A stretch of 64,000 nt of DNA from Idiomarina baltica OS145 (GTDB lineage Bacteria; Pseudomonadota; Gammaproteobacteria; Enterobacterales; Alteromonadaceae). The notes beneath the pieces were generated by a model. The model did not search any database. It was not told where the DNA came from and saw only the letters and a list, made by a program, of their open reading frames with translations. Below are positions 29,252 through 38,720 of the stretch, piece after piece. The stretch spans positions 303,067 to 367,066 of the forward strand of contig NZ_CH672403.1 in the NCBI RefSeq assembly GCF_000152885.1, written 5' to 3'. The translations under genes and the position numbers were made by a program. Within the stretch, counting starts at the first letter, position 1. Each line of letters begins with the position of its first letter.

Positions 29252-29280
29252 ATTTGAGGGTGTATTGATAAGATTTCAAG
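29252..29280 (-). promoter_or_regulatory. Possible sigma-32 promoter of hslVU
   Basis: On the minus strand CTTGAAA (29280-29274), 13 bases, then CCCTCAAAT (29260-29252) resembles the heat-shock promoter form CTTGAAA ... CCCCATNT. hslVU is a sigma-32 operon in E. coli. The -10 part is imperfect. Confidence 0.55.
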
Positions 29281-29295
29281 GCATCCAACGATGCC
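29280..29295. terminator. Hairpin after ftsN, weak terminator
   Basis: GGCATC, four-base loop CAAC, GATGCC gives a six-base-pair stem 18 bases after the ftsN stop. On the minus strand the following bases TTGAAATCTT are only partly T-rich, so termination would be weak. Confidence 0.4.
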
Positions 29296-29313
29296 TTTGC
29301 AGTTTTAACGAGT

Positions 29314-29877
29314 TTAGTCGAGGTTCCAGTTCCAAATCGCGCAACCGTAAATCTTAGCTCGTTGCAATTTATGCCGCTCTCTTTCAGCCGCGCGCTTGGT
29401 CTCGTAAGGCCCAAGAATCACGCGATACCAAAGACCGTTTTTACCCTCAGAGCTTCGTACTTGACTCTCTAAGCCGGCCATTGCAATTTCAGCCCTAAGA
29501 CGTTCGGCGTCAGATTGCTTTCTAAATGACCCACACTGCATCAGTTTAGGAGGTCCGAGTTCGCGCTCAGGCACATCGACTTCAACCTGTTTACTTTCTA
29601 GTTCCTGAATATACTGCCACTTTTCCTTTGGCTTTGGGGGTAACTCATCAGTCGCCTGTTGGTCTGTCGGTTTCGCTGGCAACTTATCACCATCACCATT
29701 AATACTCAGCAAACCGTAAATAAATGCGGCCATTAGAGCCAAGACAAGCACAATTGCAACCCACGGAACTTGTTTGGGTTGCTTAGCGGCAGCACCGCGA
29801 GCCGACGGTTTACCCCGTTGACCGGACGATTTGCCAGACTTCTTTTTAGGTTTGGGTTTACGATTAGCGTAATCCAT
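29314..29877 (-). CDS. ftsN: Cell-division protein FtsN (SPOR domain)
   Basis: A 187-residue bitopic membrane protein: a basic cytoplasmic N-terminus rich in Lys, Arg and Pro (1-36), one membrane helix (about 38-59), a periplasmic linker, and a C-terminal SPOR domain (about 108-187; [24 protein letters not shown] and YRVILGPYETKRAAERERHKLQ) that binds denuded septal peptidoglycan. It is shorter than E. coli FtsN (319 residues) mainly in the linker. A KWQYIQELESK segment at about 86-96 resembles the essential periplasmic helix. It follows argS by three bases. The assignment rests on gene order next to hslVU and domain layout. Confidence 0.85.
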   Translation of the reverse strand: MDYANRKPKPKKKSGKSSGQRGKPSARGAAAKQPKQVPWVAIVLVLALMAAFIYGLLSINGDGDKLPAKPTDQQATDELPPKPKEKWQYIQELESKQVEVDVPERELGPPKLMQCGSFRKQSDAERLRAEIAMAGLESQVRSSEGKNGLWYRVILGPYETKRAAERERHKLQRAKIYGCAIWNWNLD

Positions 29878-29880
29878 GAC

Positions 29881-31623
29881 TTACATCTTTTCTAACGTCG
29901 GTATACCCAATAATGCTAAGCCTTTTTCAAGCGTATTAGCCGTTAAACGGGCTAGTTTAAGACGACTATTACGCACCGCCTCATCCTCTTGGTTCAGGAT
30001 AGGGCAGGCTTCATAGAAGCTCGAGAAGTAACCTGCGAGTTCAAACAAGTAACCACATAAGAAGTGCGGCATGGCTTTATCGAATACACGGTTCACCACT
30101 TCCTCAAACCGAATCAGTTGATTTGCGAGCGCAAGCTCACGCTCATCTTCGAGCAGCCAGTCAGCGTCCATATCAAACGAACGCTCACCTAACTTATCGA
30201 AAATACTATTCACGCGAGTAAATGCATAAAGTAGATAAGGCGCTGTATTGCCCTCAAACGTGAGCATTAAATCCCAATCGAAAATATAATCCGATGTTCT
30301 GTTTTTTGACAAGTCGGCATACTTAACCGAGCTAATACCGACCACTTTCGCGACCGCCTCTTGTTGCTCAGCAGTCAGGTCAGAGTTCTTCTGCTGTAAC
30401 AGTTCGAGTGCTCTGCGCTCAGCTTCATCCAATAAATCAGCAAGTTTTGTCACACCACCGTCGCGACTCTTATAAGGGCGCCCGTCCTTACCCATAACAG
30501 TGCCGAATCCATAATGCTGAGTTTTAATATCACCCTCAATGAATTTGGCTTTACGCGCTAAGGTAAAGATCTGTTCGAAGTGCAAAGATTGACGCGCATC
30601 GACAAAATACATCAGATAGTCGCCACCGAGTTCTTTTTGACGATACTGGATTGCAGCGAGGTCAGTGGTCGCATACAAATAACCACCGCCCTTTTTCTGC
30701 ACAATAATTGGAAGGGGTTCACCCTCTTTACCTTTAAACTCGTCTAAAAATACGCACTGCGCACCTTGGTCTTCTACTAACAGCCCTTGCTGTTTAAGAT
30801 GTTCGATAACACCGGGCAGACGGTCGTTATAAGCACTTTCGGCCATCACATCATCACGGGTTAACTTCACACCCAAACGGTCATACACTTCCTGACAGTG
30901 AGCCAGCGATACATCAATAAACTGATTCCACAGCTTCAAACAGTAGTCATCGCCTGACTGGAGCTTGACGACTAATTCACGTGCCCGCTCAGCAAAATCT
31001 TCGCTCTCGTCGAAGCGCTTTTTGGCAGCTTTATAAAAAGTTTCTAAATTACTAAGCTCATAGTTAGCCGCTTCGCTATCCAGCTCTTCCATGTGCGCCA
31101 GCAACATCCCGAACTGAGTGCCCCAATCACCTACGTGGTTTTGGCGAATCACCTTATGGCCCAACATTTCGGCTGTACGCGATACCGCATCGCCAATAAT
31201 CGCTGAGCGCAAATGACCTACGTGCATTTCTTTCGCTAAGTTAGGTGATGAATAATCAATGACAATGGTCATTGGCTTTTCAGCAGGCTGAATACCGAGA
31301 TCAGCGCTACTCAGCATAGTAGTTAACTGACTCTTTAACTGGTCCTGTGCGATCGTAAAGTTAATAAAACCAGGTCCAGCGATATCGGTTTTGGCAATCA
31401 GCGTATTCGCCGGAATCGCTTCAATAACCTTTTCCGCTAATTGACGCGGATTCATTTTTGCAGGCTTTGCCAGCATCAACGCCAGATTGGACGCAAAGTC
31501 GCCGTGTGACTTATCTCGTGGTCGGTCCAACTGAATCTTCACGGTTAGATCCGTAGGAAGAATACCGTCAGCTTTTAATTGGCCCACAGCATCAGTAATT
31601 AACTGTTCAAGTTGCTCTTTCAT
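29881..31623 (-). CDS. argS: Arginyl-tRNA synthetase
   Basis: ArgS charges tRNA-Arg. About 580 residues of class I synthetase: an N-terminal Add-1 domain for tRNA D-loop (about 1-110), the HIGH-type motif [15 protein letters not shown], a degenerate KMSKS region as usual for ArgRS, and the all-helical DALR anticodon domain at the C-terminus. I use ATG 31623; a GTG at 31629 two codons earlier is closer to an AGGTAG site and cannot be excluded. Co-transcribed with ftsN. Confidence 0.97.
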   Translation of the reverse strand: MKEQLEQLITDAVGQLKADGILPTDLTVKIQLDRPRDKSHGDFASNLALMLAKPAKMNPRQLAEKVIEAIPANTLIAKTDIAGPGFINFTIAQDQLKSQLTTMLSSADLGIQPAEKPMTIVIDYSSPNLAKEMHVGHLRSAIIGDAVSRTAEMLGHKVIRQNHVGDWGTQFGMLLAHMEELDSEAANYELSNLETFYKAAKKRFDESEDFAERARELVVKLQSGDDYCLKLWNQFIDVSLAHCQEVYDRLGVKLTRDDVMAESAYNDRLPGVIEHLKQQGLLVEDQGAQCVFLDEFKGKEGEPLPIIVQKKGGGYLYATTDLAAIQYRQKELGGDYLMYFVDARQSLHFEQIFTLARKAKFIEGDIKTQHYGFGTVMGKDGRPYKSRDGGVTKLADLLDEAERRALELLQQKNSDLTAEQQEAVAKVVGISSVKYADLSKNRTSDYIFDWDLMLTFEGNTAPYLLYAFTRVNSIFDKLGERSFDMDADWLLEDERELALANQLIRFEEVVNRVFDKAMPHFLCGYLFELAGYFSSFYEACPILNQEDEAVRNSRLKLARLTANTLEKGLALLGIPTLEKM

Positions 31624-31706
31624 CGACACGACTACCTGTATTAACGTTAAAAAGGAAAGAAAAAGTGATTCACAATAAGAGGGGTAGTTTACCTGTTTTT
31701 GCGCGT

Positions 31707-33902
31707 TTATGTGAAGTCTTGTGGATCAATGTCCAACGACCATCGTATACGGTTGAGAATACTGAGGTTTTCCCACTGGCTAAGTAAATATTTAACGACT
31801 TGATAGCGTTGTTTACGCGATGTCGTCTGCAGTATCCATTGATAACGATAACGACCTGCGCGTTTTTCCATTAACGCGGGAATCGGACCGACGCCCATGA
31901 CGCCCGCAACCTCGGGTAAGCAAGCAGCCATATGATTCAATGCCTCGACAACTTGCGCTTTGTCGGTACTTTCGGCCCGCACCAGCGCCCAATGCTTGAA
32001 CGGGGGAAGCGCTGTCGCCTGCCGTTCAGCCAGAGCCGTTAGCGCAAAGTGTTGGTATCCATTATTTAGCAAATCTTGCACTAAGTCGTGCTCGGGATGA
32101 TGCGTTTGTAGCACGACTCGGCCGCGTTTGTGAGCTCGACCCGCACGACCCGATACTTGTGTAAACAGCTGAGCCAACCGCTCTGGCGCGCGAAAATCAG
32201 CGCTATACAAAGCGCCATCGACATCCAACAGCGCGACTAAAGTCACATTGGGGAAATGGTGCCCTTTAGCGAGCATCTGGGTACCCACCAAAATGTGATG
32301 TTTATGCTCGGAGGCCGATTTTAAGTGTGCGTCTAACTCGCCTTTGCGTCGTGTAGAGTCCCGGTCTATCCGCAAAACGCTGTGCTCAGGAAAGCGTTGA
32401 TTAAGAAAATCTTCGAGTTGTTCGGTACCCACGCCATGCGATATTAAATGCGTTGAGCCACATTGCTCACACTGCTTTGGGACAGGCCGTTGGCTATCGC
32501 AATGGTGACAATGTAGGCGCCGTTGTGCTTGATGCAGGGTGTAATACGCATCGCAACGTTTACACTGCGCAATCCAGCCACACTCATGGCACATCAGCGC
32601 CGGCGCGAAGCCACGCCGATTTAAAAACAAGAGCACTTGGTTGTGCTTACTTAGCTCCTGTTCTATTTGTTGCAGCAAGGGTTCTGACAAGCCCGCCTGC
32701 ATCGGTAGACCTTTCAAGTCTATAAGTTCATGCTCAACGCTTTCTGCAACACCGGCGCGTTGAGTTAGTTGCAACCAGTGAAAGCGCTGATTAACGGCAT
32801 TATTAAGGGTCTCGAGCGCAGGCGTAGCACTGCCTAGAATGATCGGAATATCAAGTAATTGCGCACGTTTAATCGCAATATCGCGAGCGTGATAACGAAA
32901 TCCATCCTGCTGCTTATAGGACAAGTCGTGCTCTTCATCGACGACGATCATGCCTAAATCAGCGAACGGAGTGAAAATGGCTGAGCGTGTGCCAATGACA
33001 ATGCCTGCCCGATTCGATCGACTGTTGAGCCAAGCATGAAGACGTTCTGTATCATTAAGGTTAGAGTGTAAGACCTCGACTGGAACATCAAAACGTTGCC
33101 GAAAGCGCTTAATCGTTTGCATCGTCAAGCCAATTTCAGGTACTAAGACTAGCACTTGACGACCTGCTGCTAAGACATGCTCGATAGCTTGTAAATACAC
33201 CTCGGTTTTGCCACTCCCGGTTACACCCTCGAGTAGAAAGCTTGCATGACCAGATATTTGCTTAATTGCGCTAAGCGCAACCGCTTGTTCTTGGTTAACC
33301 GCGAGTGGTTCTTCGCTGAGCGCCATCTGCCAATGTTGTTCTGCATTAAGCTCAGGCCTTTCTTCAATGCGTCTAACCCAGCCTTTATCGCAAGCAGCGC
33401 TACTGACTGTGGTACTAATCTGAGCCTGCTTAAGTTGCGCTGCGCTGACTCGACCTTGTCTTAATAGCCCGAGTAATTGCTTCTGCTTGGGCGCTCGGTC
33501 TAGCGCAGTATCACTCGCACTCGGTGCATCCTGCGCCAACTCATAATAAGTAACGGGCGCATAGCCGATGGGTTTCCCCTGTCTCAACAATATGGGTAAA
33601 GCATTAGCAAATACATCACCCAGACTATGCTGATAGTAATCTGACGCCCAATTTAAAAGTTGCCACAGCTCGGCTTTCCATACCGCGGTGGTATCTAGTT
33701 GTGCCAGCACTGACTTGGCTTCAAACGTGCTCGGCGCTGCAACATTAAGTTGCGTTATAATGCCGACCAATTGCCGTTGACCAAAAGGCACCCGTACACG
33801 CGCACCGAGCACTGCCGGTTCGGACAAATCATATTGGTAAGTGAAGCTGCGCCGCAACGGCAACGGTAACGCCACTTCAATGTAGTGAGGGCTGTCTATC
33901 AT
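31707..33902 (-). CDS. priA: Primosomal helicase PriA
   Basis: PriA reloads DnaB at stalled forks. The 731-residue protein has the 3' DNA-binding domain (about 1-105; [35 protein letters not shown]), a helicase core with Walker [17 protein letters not shown] box [22 protein letters not shown], a Zn-binding insertion with paired Cys motifs ([17 protein letters not shown] and CHHCDS/CEQCGS), and motif [15 protein letters not shown]. It is divergent from rpmE, as in E. coli. Confidence 0.97.
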   Translation of the reverse strand: MIDSPHYIEVALPLPLRRSFTYQYDLSEPAVLGARVRVPFGQRQLVGIITQLNVAAPSTFEAKSVLAQLDTTAVWKAELWQLLNWASDYYQHSLGDVFANALPILLRQGKPIGYAPVTYYELAQDAPSASDTALDRAPKQKQLLGLLRQGRVSAAQLKQAQISTTVSSAACDKGWVRRIEERPELNAEQHWQMALSEEPLAVNQEQAVALSAIKQISGHASFLLEGVTGSGKTEVYLQAIEHVLAAGRQVLVLVPEIGLTMQTIKRFRQRFDVPVEVLHSNLNDTERLHAWLNSRSNRAGIVIGTRSAIFTPFADLGMIVVDEEHDLSYKQQDGFRYHARDIAIKRAQLLDIPIILGSATPALETLNNAVNQRFHWLQLTQRAGVAESVEHELIDLKGLPMQAGLSEPLLQQIEQELSKHNQVLLFLNRRGFAPALMCHECGWIAQCKRCDAYYTLHQAQRRLHCHHCDSQRPVPKQCEQCGSTHLISHGVGTEQLEDFLNQRFPEHSVLRIDRDSTRRKGELDAHLKSASEHKHHILVGTQMLAKGHHFPNVTLVALLDVDGALYSADFRAPERLAQLFTQVSGRAGRAHKRGRVVLQTHHPEHDLVQDLLNNGYQHFALTALAERQATALPPFKHWALVRAESTDKAQVVEALNHMAACLPEVAGVMGVGPIPALMEKRAGRYRYQWILQTTSRKQRYQVVKYLLSQWENLSILNRIRWSLDIDPQDFT

Positions 33903-33951
33903 AGCGCTATTCTGAAACGCAATGAGCGATAAAACAAGCGTAATAAGCCTC

Positions 33952-33980
33952 TTGAATGATCAGTGAAGATCGCATAAAAT
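33952..33980 (+). promoter_or_regulatory. Sigma-70 promoter of rpmE
   Basis: TTGAAT (33952-33957), 17 bases, TAAAAT (33975-33980) is a good housekeeping promoter about 90 bases before the rpmE start. The leader between them shows no evident attenuator. Confidence 0.65.
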
Positions 33981-34073
33981 GCCGCGCTCTTAAACATTGT
34001 TGTTTTTTTACACATGGTGTCCTGCGCAGACGAGGCGACTGGATAGCGATGTGGCCTAACTCGAGGTATTCCC

Positions 34074-34286
34074 ATGAAACAAGGTATTCATCCTAAGTAC
34101 GAAGCAATCAAAGTAACTTGCTCGTGCGGTAACGAATTTGAAACTCGCTCTACTCGCGTAGAAGATCTACACATCGACGTATGTTCAGAGTGCCACCCAT
34201 TCTACACTGGTAAGCAACGTGTAATGGACACAGGTGGTCGTGTCGACAAATTCAAGAAACGTTTTGGTACTTTGGGCAAAAAATAA
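34074..34286 (+). CDS. rpmE: 50S ribosomal protein L31 (zinc-binding form)
   Basis: A 70-residue ribosomal protein. [27 protein letters not shown] and [14 protein letters not shown] carry four Cys (CSC and CSEC) of the Zn ribbon, so this is the C+ type rather than the zinc-free paralogue. The [10 protein letters not shown] tail is typical. It lies divergent from priA and has its own promoter and terminator. No Zur-like site is evident. Confidence 0.98.
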   Translation: MKQGIHPKYEAIKVTCSCGNEFETRSTRVEDLHIDVCSECHPFYTGKQRVMDTGGRVDKFKKRFGTLGKK

Positions 34287-34341
34287 TTGCCGGTACGCAA
34301 AACGTATAAAAATGAGCTTTTCAGCCCATTTTTACAAAAAA

Positions 34342-34363
34342 GGCGCCAAATGGCGCCTTTTTT
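34342..34363 (+). terminator. Intrinsic terminator of rpmE
   Basis: GGCGCC, loop AAAT, GGCGCC followed by six T residues, 55 bases after the rpmE stop. Preceding A residues could let it act from the other side too. Confidence 0.9.
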
Positions 34364-34539
34364 CATATCTACTCTGCTCAGAGACACCATTGTTAAAGAA
34401 AAGTTGACTGGTGTGTTTTTAAACACATCAAAAGTTAGCATGATCTGAGTGACTCCACATAAGCAGGTAAGATTTGTTATTTTCCTAATTGCCTTTATCC
34501 TAATACATCATCCTTTATTCATTTTTTCAGGTTGCCTAA

Positions 34540-35784
34540 ATGTCAGATTTCCGCCAAAAAGCGTTGGATTATCACCAATACCCCACACCAGGTAAGATTT
34601 CAGTTGAACTCACCAAGCCAGCTGACTCTGCGAAAGACTTAGCGCTTGCCTACAGTCCGGGTGTTGCGGAACCCGTAAGAGCCATAGCTGAAGATCCCGA
34701 CAATGCCTATAAATATACGGCGAAAGGCAATATGGTCGCTGTTATTTCTAACGGTACCGCGATTCTTGGTTTAGGTAACTTGGGGCCGCTGGCATCAAAG
34801 CCCGTGATGGAAGGGAAAGCACTGTTATTTAAGCGGTTTGCAGGATTAGACTCCATCGATATTGAAGTCTCCCATCGCACTACTCAAGACTTCATTAATA
34901 CAGTGGCGAATATAGCCGACACATTTGGTGGTATTAATCTTGAGGATATCAAGGCGCCTGAGTGTTTCGAAATCGAGCAAGCGCTTATTGAAAAATGTAA
35001 CGTACCTGTGTTTCATGATGACCAACACGGCACGGCTATTGTGACCGCTGCAGGCATGTTGAATGCACTTGAAATCCAGGGTAAGTCCCTTAGAGATGCC
35101 CATATTGTTTGCATGGGTGCGGGGGCCGCCGCCATCGCCTGTATGGAGCTACTTATCAAATGTGGTGCGCAACGCGAACATATTTACATGTTGGATTCCA
35201 AAGGTGTCATCCATACTCGCCGCGAGGATCTCAACGAATATAAAGCGCTCTTCGCAAACAACACTGACAAACGGACGCTCGAAGAAGTCATTGAAGGGGC
35301 CGACCTGTTTCTCGGTGTTTCGGGACCTGACCTACTCTCGCCAGAAACGCTTAAACTTATGGCTGATAAGCCGATCGTGTTCGCTTGCTCTAACCCGGAT
35401 CCAGAAATTAAACCCGAATTAGCTCAGCAAACTCGCGACGACATTATTATCGGCACAGGTCGTTCTGACTACCCTAACCAAGTCAACAATGTGTTGTGCT
35501 TTCCGTTCATGTTTCGCGGCGCTTTAGATGTGCGTGCAACCGCAATTAACGATGAGATGAAAATTGCAGCGGTTGAAGCCATCCGCCAACTCGCAAAAGA
35601 GGAAGTGCCTGATGAGGTCAAAAAAGCAGCCGGTATTGATGAACTCACTTTCGGCGCTGATTACATCATTCCTAAACCCATGGACCCTCGCTTGTGTCAG
35701 CGCGTAGCTAAGGCAGTGGCAGAGGCAGCGGTCGAGTCTGGTGTTGCCAAAATCCCGCTACCTGAAAATTATATGCAAGATTAA
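34540..35784 (+). CDS. NADP-dependent malic enzyme, short form
   Basis: Malic enzyme oxidatively decarboxylates malate to pyruvate with NAD(P)H production. The 414-residue chain has the N-terminal [27 protein letters not shown] segment, [26 protein letters not shown], catalytic Lys region [12 protein letters not shown], and a Rossmann [13 protein letters not shown]. It ends about residue 410 and lacks the phosphotransacetylase-like extension of MaeB, so it is the short bacterial form. Cofactor preference is inferred from the GAGAAA loop and is not certain. It lies between rpmE and metJ, where enterobacteria have no malic enzyme. Stop is interleaved with that of metJ. Confidence 0.92.
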   Translation: MSDFRQKALDYHQYPTPGKISVELTKPADSAKDLALAYSPGVAEPVRAIAEDPDNAYKYTAKGNMVAVISNGTAILGLGNLGPLASKPVMEGKALLFKRFAGLDSIDIEVSHRTTQDFINTVANIADTFGGINLEDIKAPECFEIEQALIEKCNVPVFHDDQHGTAIVTAAGMLNALEIQGKSLRDAHIVCMGAGAAAIACMELLIKCGAQREHIYMLDSKGVIHTRREDLNEYKALFANNTDKRTLEEVIEGADLFLGVSGPDLLSPETLKLMADKPIVFACSNPDPEIKPELAQQTRDDIIIGTGRSDYPNQVNNVLCFPFMFRGALDVRATAINDEMKIAAVEAIRQLAKEEVPDEVKKAAGIDELTFGADYIIPKPMDPRLCQRVAKAVAEAAVESGVAKIPLPENYMQD

Positions 35785-36107
35785 GGCGTATCGAGTTCAT
35801 CATCTGCAGGAATTGGAAGCCCTCGTGCTTCTAATTCTTCGCGTACTGCCTTAGGTATTTTATTTGGATTGGTCTTTTCTAAATCGGTATCCGTCGGCAA
35901 CGGTTGGCCCGTAAAAGCGTGTAAAAAGGCTTCGCAGAGTAGTTCGCTGTTCGTAGCATGACGTAAGTTCTTAACTTGACGGCGAGTTCGCTCATCGGTG
36001 AGCACTTTAAGCACGCGAGTCGGTATTGATACGGTTACCTTTTTTACCTGTTCGCTTTTACGCCCGTGCTCTGCATAGGGGTAGATATAATCACCATTCC
36101 ACTTCAT
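35781..36107 (-). CDS. metJ: Methionine repressor MetJ
   Basis: MetJ with S-adenosylmethionine represses methionine genes. The 108-residue ribbon-helix-helix protein begins [37 protein letters not shown] and contains [32 protein letters not shown], very close to E. coli MetJ (105 residues). It is divergent from metL with 174 bases between starts; met-box-like repeats lie there. Confidence 0.97.
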   Translation of the reverse strand: MKWNGDYIYPYAEHGRKSEQVKKVTVSIPTRVLKVLTDERTRRQVKNLRHATNSELLCEAFLHAFTGQPLPTDTDLEKTNPNKIPKAVREELEARGLPIPADDELDTP

Positions 36108-36184
36108 CGTGAGAGTCCTGCCTTAGTCAAAAACCATATAAGTTATATTGAATTTTACTCAATCCCAGATGAAGGTCAAATTTT

Positions 36185-36200
36185 ATCCGTCTAGATGGCT
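36185..36200. promoter_or_regulatory. Tandem met-box-like repeats
   Basis: ATCCGTCT and AGATGGCT are adjacent eight-base units, each matching six of eight bases of the met box AGACGTCT. They lie between metJ and metL, where a MetJ operator is expected. Further units are not clear. Confidence 0.5.
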
Positions 36201-36281
36201 AAAATTTGCTGACATTTGGCGTTTGATGTTTTAGCCTTAGTCATTACATCAGTTAATTCATTTATTTGAGAGGTATCGCCA

Positions 36282-38720
36282 ATGACCGCAGAGCCGAGCT
36301 TAGATCAGATTCGGACGGTAGCCGATAACGTTCAAGTGCATAAGTTTGGCGGCAGTAGTTTGGCTGACGCTTTTTGTTATCGTCGCGTGGCACGCATTGT
36401 AACCGAATATGCAGGCGCAAGCGATGTTGTGGTGGTCTCGGCGGCGGGTGATACCACTAACCGTATTTTAGCAATTATTAAAGCTCAAAAGGAGTCTGGC
36501 GATACGGCTGATATTTTACTCGACCAACTGGAGCGGTTCCAACAAGGATTAATCCACGAACTTCTCGGTAGCGAGTTTGCGGCACCTATCCTTGAGCAGT
36601 CGACTGTGGATTTTCAACGCTTCCGCGACTTCGTTGCGGGTAAAGAAATTATCGAACACGAAGCAGAACTGCTGTCTTACGGTGAACTTTGGTCAGCTCG
36701 ACTCCTTGCGGCATTATTAAGGAAACAAGGTACTAAAGCAGACCATATTGATGCACGTGATTTCCTAAAGGCTGAAGACGCCCCTGAACCCGTTATTCAG
36801 GAGTTAGAGTCGCGCCATAATTTATTAAATCGCGTAGCACCTTTTCCCGGCACACGATTTATTGTTACGGGCTTTATTGCACGCGGTTTAAACGGTGAGA
36901 GCCTCACACTAGGTCGTAACGGCAGTGACTATTCTGCGACTTTGGTTGGTAGCTTACTTAATTCAAAGCAAGTCACTATTTGGAAAGACGTCGCCGGTGT
37001 TTATTCAGCCGATCCGCGTAAGATAGAACGTGTCGTCAGTTTGTCGACCTTAGATTGGAGCGAAGCAGAAGAGCTGGCTCGATTAGGCAGCCCGGTGCTA
37101 CACCCTCGCACATTCCAACCTGTTGACCGCGATCGTATGGTCATTTCGGTGCGCTCAAGCCTAAAAGTTGAAAATCAGCAGACCCGTATTGGCAATTTCG
37201 AACATACAGAACCTAAGGGTAAGGTATTCACATCTTTGTCCGAAGTTGTATTGTTTAAGGTCGAACTCAACGACCGCGAGCTCGTCAAACAACTTGAGGC
37301 GCTGGATTTAACGCCATTGGTAAGCTGGACCGAACCCGAAAAACATCAGCAATACTTGGTTTTCCACCAAAACCACTTGAACTACATCAGCCACTGGCTC
37401 GACCGCATCAATGCGGGTAATGCGGTCACGCAAATCCACGGCTATTCAATGGTGGCACTGGTTGGTAATCGCATTCAAGAGACGGATCAATACAATACCT
37501 TCAAACTACAGTTAGGCGAACAGAAGGTGCGTCGCTTTGCGGTCAGCGAAGATGGGTGCTCTGCGGTCGCAATATTAGAACAAAAACTCGATAACCGTTT
37601 ACTCAATCGTCTTCATAGCCAGTTATTTAACTATCGCCGTAGCTTAGGCGTGTTAGTCATTGGTCGCGGGAACATTGGTACTGCTTGGTTGGACTTATTC
37701 CGCCAGCAACGCGACCGCATTAATCAGGTGATGGATGTACGTGTTATCGGTATCGCTAACTCTAAGAAGCTCTGGCTTGACTATAGCGGCGTCGAATTGA
37801 GTGAATGGCAAGCAGGGTTTGACCGTTTATCACGTCCTTACGTGCTAACCGAGTTACTACGCGAATTACCTAATGCCCCTTATGATGAACTGGTCATGAT
37901 TGATTTAACCGACGCGAAGCCGGTCGCTCAACTGTACCCAAGCTTGTTTGCTAATGGTTTACATATTATCAGCGCAAATAAACGAGCAGGGTCGGCCGAG
38001 GAGGCACTGTATCGCGAAATTCGCACGATTCAACATGAGTATAAACGCGAGTGGCTATATAACACTACGGTCGGTGCTGGCCTGCCGCTTAATTATGCCA
38101 TCAACGATCTGCGTGGTTCCGGTGACGAGATTCGCAGTATTTCAGGGATTTTTTCGGGCACCATGTCTTGGCTATTCGAGAACTTCACAGACGGTGTTAA
38201 ATTCAGTGATTTAGTATTAGAAGCTAAAAAGCGCGGCTATTCAGAGCCCGACCCACGTGAGGATTTATCCTGTCAGGATCTGGTACGTAAGCTATTAATC
38301 TTAGCTCGCGAAATTGGTCTTAAACTTGATTGGGAAGATATCAGCGTGAGCAGTTTGGTGCCTGAAAGTCTTCGCGATATCTCTGCCAGTGAGTTTTTAC
38401 AACGAGCTCACGAGTTAGACGAGCCAATGGATACCATGCTTAAGGAAGCAGCCAAAGACGGTAATGTGCCGCGCTTACTCGCTAGCTTCTCGGTCTCTGA
38501 AGAAGGGCGGGTCAGTGCGAAAATAGGTGTCGAATATATTCCAGCAGGCGATATGCTGGCCAACCTGATCCCTGGCGAGAATATCTTTGTGATATACACC
38601 GATTGGTATTCAGAAATGCCACTGGTTATTAGCGGCCCAGGCGCAGGTAAGCACGTCACAGCCGGCGGCGTACAATCTGATCTCAACCAATTACTGGCAA
38701 AACTAACGGTGACGGGTTAG
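36282..38720 (+). CDS. metL: Bifunctional aspartate kinase/homoserine dehydrogenase II
   Basis: MetL catalyses two steps of the aspartate pathway to homoserine. The 812-residue chain has an aspartokinase domain (about 15-300; VHKFGGSSLADAFCYRR, GRNGSDYSATLVGSLL), a central regulatory linker, and a homoserine dehydrogenase domain (about 455-812; LVIGRGNIGTAWLDLF as dinucleotide loop, ANKRAGSAEEALYREI, SGIFSGTMSWLFENF). Unlike in enterobacteria, no metB (cystathionine gamma-synthase) gene separates it from metJ. Stop interleaved with that of mrcA. Feedback type cannot be told from sequence. Confidence 0.96.
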   Translation: MTAEPSLDQIRTVADNVQVHKFGGSSLADAFCYRRVARIVTEYAGASDVVVVSAAGDTTNRILAIIKAQKESGDTADILLDQLERFQQGLIHELLGSEFAAPILEQSTVDFQRFRDFVAGKEIIEHEAELLSYGELWSARLLAALLRKQGTKADHIDARDFLKAEDAPEPVIQELESRHNLLNRVAPFPGTRFIVTGFIARGLNGESLTLGRNGSDYSATLVGSLLNSKQVTIWKDVAGVYSADPRKIERVVSLSTLDWSEAEELARLGSPVLHPRTFQPVDRDRMVISVRSSLKVENQQTRIGNFEHTEPKGKVFTSLSEVVLFKVELNDRELVKQLEALDLTPLVSWTEPEKHQQYLVFHQNHLNYISHWLDRINAGNAVTQIHGYSMVALVGNRIQETDQYNTFKLQLGEQKVRRFAVSEDGCSAVAILEQKLDNRLLNRLHSQLFNYRRSLGVLVIGRGNIGTAWLDLFRQQRDRINQVMDVRVIGIANSKKLWLDYSGVELSEWQAGFDRLSRPYVLTELLRELPNAPYDELVMIDLTDAKPVAQLYPSLFANGLHIISANKRAGSAEEALYREIRTIQHEYKREWLYNTTVGAGLPLNYAINDLRGSGDEIRSISGIFSGTMSWLFENFTDGVKFSDLVLEAKKRGYSEPDPREDLSCQDLVRKLLILAREIGLKLDWEDISVSSLVPESLRDISASEFLQRAHELDEPMDTMLKEAAKDGNVPRLLASFSVSEEGRVSAKIGVEYIPAGDMLANLIPGENIFVIYTDWYSEMPLVISGPGAGKHVTAGGVQSDLNQLLAKLTVTG

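Noticed and set aside
38717-38720. Terminator between metL and mrcA
   Set aside because: The two stops overlap and no stem with a T run is found in either 3' end.
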